A stretch of DNA of 64,000 nt from Telopea speciosissima. Lineage: Eukaryota; Streptophyta; Magnoliopsida; Proteales; Proteaceae. The notes below the pieces were generated by a model. The model worked only from the letters and a program-made list of their open reading frames with translations. It had not been told where the DNA came from and made no database searches. Numbering within the stretch: the stretch's first letter is position 1; each line of letters starts with the position of its first letter. Shown here in pieces: positions 58,301 to 64,000 of the stretch. The translations under genes were made by a program, and so were the position numbers. The stretch is from NCBI RefSeq assembly GCF_018873765.1, contig NC_057925.1, positions 3,736,927 to 3,800,926 on the forward strand. The letters are read 5' to 3'.

Positions 58301-61300
58301 TTCATAGTTTAAGGTTTCATGAAGATTCCAATGACATCTATTTATGCACAAGATTTGATGTTTCATGGCTCATATTCTAAGGTTTTATGTCCTTGCTGTT
58401 TCAAGTGGTTGGAAAAAATGACTGGAGACGACGGAGAGGAAGGAAGATCGAATTAATCCATTAAAGTTTCACTATGGAACGTAGAGATTGAGGAGTGAGA
58501 AGATTGTTTAGAGTTTTGGCCAAATGAGTATTTTGCCCTTAATTGAAAGTGTTGCTTTGAATAGATGATGGGCAAATAAAATCAGGTTACAATAACCAAA
58601 GTTAACCTATAAAGTCGTTTTTTTTTTGATAACCTATAGAGTTGTCATTCGGACAGACCCTTAGTAAATCGTTGATATCCAAAACAGTGTGAGGGTGTTG
58701 GGTAGTACATCTACTGCCTAGTTATTTGGATGCTTGTCACAAAGAAGTTTTATGTATACATATTGGTACTTTGAGATTGCTGGTCATTCCTGCTTATGTG
58801 AAAGTCCAGCATGGCTTGGTGTTGATGAGAAATCTGGTTGCTTTAAAACTTTGCTGTGAGTGCATTTATTTTTTAACTTGGAGATAACAATCTTATTCCA
58901 TGGGAATGGAATACATCATTGTGACTATGGTAAAACATTGGCACAAAAATGTAGAAGAAATTGTTGAAGTAATTCAGAAGCTATGTTCTTTGTGAAAGAT
59001 TTGTCCATTGCAACCTATGGGGTTGGATTTCTTCGTATGAGGGCACCTTGAGGACCTATAGGTTTTACAAAGTGTCTTTAGTTGGGTTGCTTCGTGTGAG
59101 GGCAACTTAAGGACCTATAGGTATTACGAAATGTCCTCCATATTTATCTGGATGCTTTTTACCCATTTAAAGTTATTTGGAAGTTGCTGCTTTATTTGGG
59201 AGTGGAATTTTGGAAGTTATGATTTGAAATCTTTCAGAGTAAATTTCATTCATAAGTCTCTTTTAAATTGGATAGAATGCTTTGTGGCTAGATTCATTAG
59301 TCTCTGTGGCTCAATGTGGATATCTGTGGACTAATCTTTAGAATCCTCTTAGAGGGAAATTGGTGCCTGCAATCTACTTTATATATCCTTATTGATTAAA
59401 GTCTGTCAAACTAATGTTTGTAATTATGGAAGGAAAGGGCAGTGATTCACTACATGTTGTAGTTTGGGGATTGATCTCTGTGATTTTGAAATTTATACAT
59501 GGATACCATGGAACTCAAGTTTCTTTTGTTCATTATGAATTTATATGGTTCCTGAATCCTAGTCGGTAAAAGGGGTTGATGTTTTTTGGGTTCGTGAAAG
59601 ACTCATTATGAATTTATATGGTTCCGGTTCTAAGTCGATAGACCTTTGGTGTTGTGCTGAGAGAATTTCTGAATGCATAAAGCTGAAATACACTGTGTTG
59701 GTCCTCTGAAGTATTCTAGAGCGAATAATATCACTGGATGCTTGTCTCAATATTAAGTGTTATGAAAATACGGTGGAGAGGTATGTTCAGTTGAGTTCAT
59801 CAATAAATTGATTTGTATGAGTCTTTCATGGAGCCGCCAAATGTCTGTTGACTGCCAATGAATGGTTGACTACATTTTCTATTCTTTCCCCAATGATGCA
59901 ATGATTGCAATCTGATGTTTTGAAAATGTTATGCAAATAACAATTGTGGAGTTTGAAGGGTGTTATGATAGATTCGCTTTTGGAGGAGAGCTGAACTCTA
60001 ACCTTTAGCATAGATGGGCTGTACGAATTTTTATCCTATGCGGTTCCCTAGTGTCTCTCACAAGAGTAAGGTGGACCCCACCCGGGCAGAGTGTTTGGTC
60101 AGGTGCCCCTGGTGGGTCCCACCCCCCTCTTGTGAGAGGCACTAGGGAACCGCACCGGTCAGGAACCGTAGACGATAACAATTGTAGGCTGTACATTTTA
60201 TTTTGTGAATCATTGATATAGGAGAGAAGTAAAGGATTGTATATAGATTATGATATCCATATATAGCATTCCTATACATGACAATGGTTAACAAGATTCA
60301 ATTCAATGGACCTTCTCGTTCAATTAGACAGTGCACACGCTTACACAATTGCGATTTTTCCCCCTTTGGCAATCAACAACTTGATATGTATATTTTCTGT
60401 TGGTTTGATTTGAAATTTTAATCAATATTTTTTTATTTTATTCCATATAATCAAATTATTATGATGGTATAGTTTCTATGTTTTTTGATTTTCATGTGTT
60501 GAGCATTCATCTTGTTTTGAATAAGACGGGCAGTGTGGATTATGGGAGCTTGTCTTTTTAATGAATATAGAGGTGGTTTCATTGAACCAACTTCTATTTG
60601 GACCAATTGCATGGGCCCCAGTCAATGTTGTATCTTAGATATCTGAAGTGAAGCATTTTGCCTTACCTCTGTTTGTATGGACTTAAATTGGCTAGAAGTA
60701 AAATAAAAAATGTGTTATGCTTTTTCATATGAGATTTTTTTTTACTGCAAAAAACTTCTGCTCTTAAACTCTTTAGGTTGTGAAAATACTAACTTATGGT
60801 AACCTCTAAATTATAGCTTTTACCCTTTATGTGATTTGCTTCCTGCTGTGTCTTAAAAGTTGTTTCATAGGTTCTCCATTCATATTATTTTCCCCCACCT
60901 GTGTTTTTTTATAGTTTCTCCTTTTAGTATATCTGCTTTAAATAGTTTGTTTTATTTTTGTGTTAGCACGTTATTTTGCCAAGATTGACTACACCCCTAA
61001 TTGTGTTTGGCTTTCGCAATGGTCTCTGAAATTGGATCATGGTTTGGATGCAGTACTGCTGGATGCCCGTTTGGCGAAGGCTGCCACTTCTTGCACTATG
61101 TTCCAGGTGGGATCAATGCTGTTGCTCAGATGACCAACTTGGGTGGCAACCCAACTCTACCTCCTACCTCTAGAAACCCAGTGGGCCCACCGCCAATGCC
61201 TGATGGTAATTCACCATCTACGAAGTCTCGTATGTGCAACAAGTTCAACACTGCAGAAGGTTGCAAGTTTGGTGACAAATGTCATTTTGCCCATGGTGAG

Positions 61301-61822
61301 AGGGAGCTCGGAAAACCAATTGCACATTCACATGAAGACCCCCGAATGATGGGAGGACCGATGGGAGGCCGGATGGGGGGACGGATGGAGCCGCCCCCAC
61401 CTGGTCTTTCTGCTGCAGCAAGCTTTGGTGCATCTGCAACTGCCAAGATCAGCGTTGATGCATCCCTAGCAGGAGCAATAATTGGGAAGGGTGGTGTGAA
61501 CTCGAAGCAGATCTGTCGCCTTACTGGTGCCAAGCTCTCTATTAGGGAGCATGAATCAGACCCTAACTTGAGAAATATTGAGCTTGAGGGAACCTTTGAT
61601 CAGATCAAGCAAGCCAGTGCTATGGTAAGGGAGTTGATTGTGAACATCGGTTCAACAGGAGGTGGTGGTCCCATGAAGCCCACTGGAGCTGCGGCACTTA
61701 CCCCTGCAGCAAACAATTTCAAAACAAAGATGTGTGAGAACTTTGCAAAGGGATCATGCACATTTGGTGACCGTTGTCACTTTGCTCATGGAGCAAATGA
61801 GCTTCGTAAACCAGCGGTGTGA
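52307..61822 (+). CDS. KH-domain and triple CCCH zinc-finger RNA-binding protein
   Basis: Three exons: 52307-52388, 53517-53571 and 61054-61822, giving 301 aa with consistent phases and GT-AG introns. The N terminus MDFGHARKRGRPDF is followed by three CCCH fingers: C41-H60 (C-x8-C-x5-C-x3-H), C107-H126 (same spacing) and C273-H291 (C-x7-C-x5-C-x3-H). One KH domain at about 175-240 has the GKGG loop (SLAGAIIGKGGVNSKQICR). A Gly/Met/Arg-rich linker precedes the KH domain. The order matches the plant KHZ1/KHZ2 type (Arabidopsis At3g12130 and At5g06770), nuclear RNA-binding proteins reported to act redundantly in flowering and senescence; those I recall have two fingers, so the middle finger may be lineage-dependent. 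Intron 2 is 7.5 kb and holds a SINE, an LTR element and a foldback. An ATG at 61019 is intronic. Confidence 0.94.
53939..53979. repeat. Heptanucleotide tandem repeat
   Basis: Five to six copies of TTTTGGC (GGCTTTTGGCTTTTGGC...) lie in the last intron of the CCCH/KH gene. A simple-sequence expansion. Confidence 0.9.
54236..54400 (+). mobile_element. Au-like SINE (tRNA-derived)
   Basis: Begins GGGCGGACCTTGGTGAAATG, contains a polymerase III A box (TGGTGAAATGG, 54247-54257) and a B-box-like GGGTTTGAGTC near 54290. It continues with AAGCCTCTCTGCGAAACAGG, CCCAGACCCAGCAGTGGCGG and TTGTGCACTGGGTACG. This order and wording match plant Au SINEs. It lies in the last intron of the CCCH/KH gene, sense-oriented. 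Confidence 0.88.
54412..54535. mobile_element. Degenerate MITE related to the 26597 element
   Basis: CATAGTTGTCCAGGCG at the left and TTGGACATAATTGT at the right, with GCCTAGGTGTCCAGG and CGCCTTGGTCACCTAGG motifs between, resemble the CATAGTTGTCA family. The termini are mutated and no target duplication was found. Confidence 0.5.
55858..58030. repeat. Flanking direct repeats around the intronic LTR element
   Basis: Sequence before the left LTR (about 55858-55995: TTTCGTCTCAATTGCCACTC, then CCGATGTAATCCTGCAGCCC) resembles sequence after the right LTR (about 57909-58020: TTTCATCTCAATCACTGCTC, then ACGATGTAATCTGTGGCCGC). Both blocks end near GCTCTCCTCTT. The host sequence was therefore duplicated on a scale much larger than a target-site duplication. 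Confidence 0.6.
55996..57908 (+). mobile_element. Internally deleted Ty3-gypsy-like LTR element
   Basis: The left LTR starts TGTTACGTGTTCAATAGCC at 55996; the right LTR starts TGTTACGTGATCAAGAGCC at 57533 and ends near 57908. After the left LTR, TGGTATCCGAGCCA at 56478-56491 is a primer-binding site of the Met-tRNA type. AGGGGGAAGGG at 57521-57531, directly before the right LTR, is the polypurine tract. The interior of about 1.06 kb holds a 207-codon frame (56456-57079; MDGRAEQLEGDVESLSEGQ) and, further on, KPKISLHAM, which resembles the sequence just before the protease in gypsy polyproteins. Capsid, protease, RT, RNase H and integrase are missing. The left LTR has an extra tandem block of about 105 bp near its 3' end. 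No clear 5-bp target duplication was found. Confidence 0.85.
58031..60038. other. CCCH/KH gene intron 2, unassigned
   Basis: A (CT)n tract lies at about 58168-58188. An imperfect tandem duplication at about 59005-59125 repeats GTGAGGGCAACTTAAGGACC against ATGAGGGCACCTTGAGGACC and GACCTATAGG. TCATTATGAATTTATATGGT occurs twice (about 59532 and 59605). No coding exon of this or another gene was recognised. Confidence 0.4.
60039..60154. repeat. Foldback element in the CCCH/KH intron
   Basis: TGCGGTTCCCTAGTGTCTCT and CACAAGAG face CTCTTGTGAGAGGCACTAGG and GAACCGCA. The stem continues through GGTGGACCCCACC and GGTGGGTCCCACC. About 50-bp arms. Confidence 0.88.
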
Positions 61823-62387
61823 GTGCTGTCCTTGTTGTTCACTCTTTTCTATTTCCCTACAAAGACAATTTCTTCAGATCTGTCTTGTAGATCTGAGAGG
61901 CCGGTTTTCGTACTGGTGGTGATGGTGGACCAACTTTTGAGGGAAGGAAAATTTGACAACATTAACGGTAGTTTTCTAGCCTTTTAGGTTTTGTTTCTTT
62001 TCAGTGAGAATTTAGCTTTATATTATTAGTAGTGTTCTTAAGTATCTCATGGTGCGTACTTCTAGAAACTAAATGCCCTATTAAACTGAGCCTTTGGGTA
62101 TTCCAACCTTGGCCTGTTGTTGCAACTTCAAAATCAACCTACCTTGACCAGGTCTAATAGTGTGTCTATTTGACTTGGGGAAAATTTGTTTTCACGGCCT
62201 ATTTTTTTTCAATTAAGGTACAGTCTATTTTGAGACATGGGATGGGATTCTTGGGCGGTTTTGATTGTTGAATAGGTTTAGATTTTATACTAATCAAATT
62301 TTGAAACCTAAGTCAATAAACTATCCTCCCATGTTGGTCATACATCTTGGTTTTTTATTGGGCCTGAAGCTTAACATGTAAGTAGAG
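61823..62387 (+). other. 3' UTR and downstream flank of the CCCH/KH gene
   Basis: Presumed 3' UTR after the TGA at 61820-61822. No canonical AATAAA stands out. No other feature seen before the MITE at 62388. Confidence 0.4.
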
Positions 62388-62645
62388 GGCGGAATTGGAT
62401 CCTCTGCGTCCGTCCTGGGGTTGAGTGGCCATCATTCAATGCTCAACTTATAGGTCGTACGTGGGTTTTATGCCAATTCAATGGTTGGTAGATGGTGGCT
62501 TGGTATTTTTGAATTTTGAGTGGTAACTGATATGCCGTCATCTACCAACCATTGGATTGGCATAAAATGCACGTGGCGGCCTTTGAGTTGAGCATAGCAC
62601 GATGACTGCTCAACCCCAAACTGCTGAGGATCCAAATCTCGGACG
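62388..62645. mobile_element. MITE with long terminal inverted repeats, copy 2
   Basis: GGATCCTCTGCGTCCG and GGGGTTGAGTGGCCATCAT on the left face ACTGCTCAACCCC and GAGGATCCAAATCTCGGAC on the right. Shared inner words with 33226-33523 include TTCAATGGTTGGT and GATGGTGGCTT. About 260 bp, no coding capacity. Confidence 0.8.
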
Positions 62646-62850
62646 AAATGATTGTACCTGCCCCCATTGAAATAAAAAATTCCACCATGTTTGATCTCCC
62701 TGCACATTTTTATTGGCTTTGGCGTGCATTTGTGTATGCATATAGGTCTAGACCATTTATCCATATAGGTATTTTTTTTCAGAGTAATTTGGAAGTGATT
62801 TATCGAGATGTTATTTCAAGAGTTATCATTGTCCATGTAAAATTATAGGA

Positions 62851-63535
62851 TTTATTTTTTGGGTGAATAAGAATTCATTACCAAGAAGAAAGGACAATTA
62901 TAGGGCCCCCTCAAAGGGGAGCAACCAAACAAAAAATAAGAAACCCCAGCATCAGCTTTGCTGGCTAGGGGAAGAAAAGGAAATAGAGGAGAGATCTCAG
63001 GAGATAACAATAAGTCTGTTCCTTGGTGTGTCAGTACAAAAAGAGGGAGGAGCAGTCGAAAGCTTCGCTCTAATATCAAAGGAGATGGAATCTCAAATAT
63101 GTTGGTAAGATCTAGAATTGGAGGTCCATTTCTTGATATTGCGTTCCATCCAAATGTGGTTCAGGGTAGCATAAAAAGCAAGCTTTCCAGTAGTGTCACA
63201 CAGCGATCGACCCCCAAAAGTCATATCAATCCAAATCCATTCCTGAGAGAAAGGGAGAATTCTTCTAATGGCAAGGCAACATTTTTGTAAGATGCCTTTC
63301 CAGATTGTTGTCGCAGTTGGGCAATTGAAGAATAGGTGGTCCGTGTCTTCCACATTGTTCCAGTAAAGGCAGCAAGAAGAGGAGACAGGAATGTGGCGAT
63401 GTTGCAGGAAAGCCAGAGTAGGGAGACAGTTGTTGAAGATCCTCCAGGCCGTGAAGCAGTTCTTAGGGATGTGATGCTTGAACCAAAGCAGCTATCTCCA
63501 AGATTTACTTTCATTAAAAAAAGAATATTAAAGGG
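62851..63535 (-). pseudogene. LINE 3' end with zinc-binding RT domain relic
   Basis: A T-rich start (TTTATTTTTTGGG, plus strand) marks the tail of a minus-strand insertion. The minus-strand frames give AFTAWRIF-like sequence, then EDTDHLFFNCPTATTIWKGI and IWMERNIKKWTSNSRS. This is the zf-RVT domain (C-x-x-C/H...H-L-F-x-x-C) found C-terminal to plant LINE reverse transcriptases. The frame is broken between the halves and the reverse transcriptase itself is absent. Confidence 0.8.
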
Positions 63536-64000
63536 TTGAAAAATTAAGGTTACAAATTATTTTTTTTTAACCAATCTTAATTAGAACAAAGTTCTTCTAT
63601 ATTTAATTACTTGATTTTTAATTTGGTTATGTGCATTGAAAGGAAGTATAAATTCACTCTAAATGTAGATAACCCTCAGGAGGAAACTGGCAAAGACCTT
63701 TTACCAACGCTTGTTTGTTGCTTATGTTTAATTTACCTTCCCTTTTAGTCATTCGCTATCCTAATAAAGGAAGATGGAAATGGAAGCTTATCCAACCCTA
63801 ATTGTTTGGGGTTTCAGATATCTCTAGGTTTTAGTATTTTCCAACATACCCTTTTTGGATTTCAACTATCCAGCTCCGATTGAGGGCATTAAGAACATTG
63901 ATGCAACCCGGGCTGTAGCAATTTTCCCCCCTCAAATGGAAAATGAATACGTTTGTGATATCGGGTGTTTCTAACCTTCCCATAATGACCATCTTGGTTG
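63536..64000. other. Intergenic to window end
   Basis: No gene, RNA or repeat recognised in this AT-rich stretch. Confidence 0.35.

Noticed and set aside
61001-61053. Upstream ATG extending the CCCH exon to 61001
   Set aside because: These codons precede a good acceptor (GATGCAG) at 61053, and the spliced joint FFSTAGCPFG completes the first zinc finger, which the extension would break.

Overview
This is nuclear DNA of a flowering plant. The evidence is split genes with GT-AG introns (one GC-AG), a plastid-targeted fatty-acid enzyme, plant telo-box promoters, and many plant-type transposons: hAT-like MITEs, an Au-like SINE, L1-type LINE tails, Ty3-gypsy and Ty1-copia remnants. Very large TE-filled introns suggest a medium or large genome. 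The species cannot be read from the sequence; a woody basal eudicot or magnoliid is only a guess.

Five protein-coding genes could be modelled exon by exon, and all five close in frame. (1) Minus, 5056-1194: SANT/Myb plus bromodomain nuclear protein, 3 exons, 727 aa. (2) Plus, 14449-17090: NSE4, kleisin of the SMC5/6 complex, 7 exons, 383 aa. (3) Minus, 31893-19066: plastid enoyl-ACP reductase (MOD1/ENR1), 12 coding exons, 400 aa, with a 7.8 kb first coding intron. (4) Plus, 46064-48691: NPF7-clade transporter of the NRT1/PTR family, 5 exons, 607 aa. (5) Plus, 52307-61822: KH plus triple CCCH zinc-finger RNA-binding protein (KHZ1/KHZ2 type), 3 exons, 301 aa, with a 7.5 kb last intron. The genes are unrelated in function, as is usual in plants.

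The rest is repeats. 5.2-14 kb: a 0.4 kb tandem duplication, several MITEs and foldbacks, a LINE tail. 17-19 kb: two inverted repeats between the convergent NSE4 and ENR genes. 19-32 kb: the ENR gene, holding a 2.6 kb non-autonomous LTR element with intact 5-bp target duplication (itself hit by a MITE), an LTR-like tandem repeat and a LINE tail. 32-45 kb: gene-poor, with many hairpins, a (GA)n tract inside a degenerate tandem array, and a LINE RNase H relic. 49-52 kb: copia remains. 52-61 kb: the CCCH gene's intron, with a SINE and a 1.9 kb internally deleted Ty3-gypsy-like element. 62-64 kb: another MITE and a LINE zinc-knuckle relic.

I found no CRISPR, operon or prokaryotic system and no convincing new multi-gene system. 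The most unusual feature is a dispersed set of about 100-170 bp near-perfect hairpins with diverse stems and a partly shared core motif.
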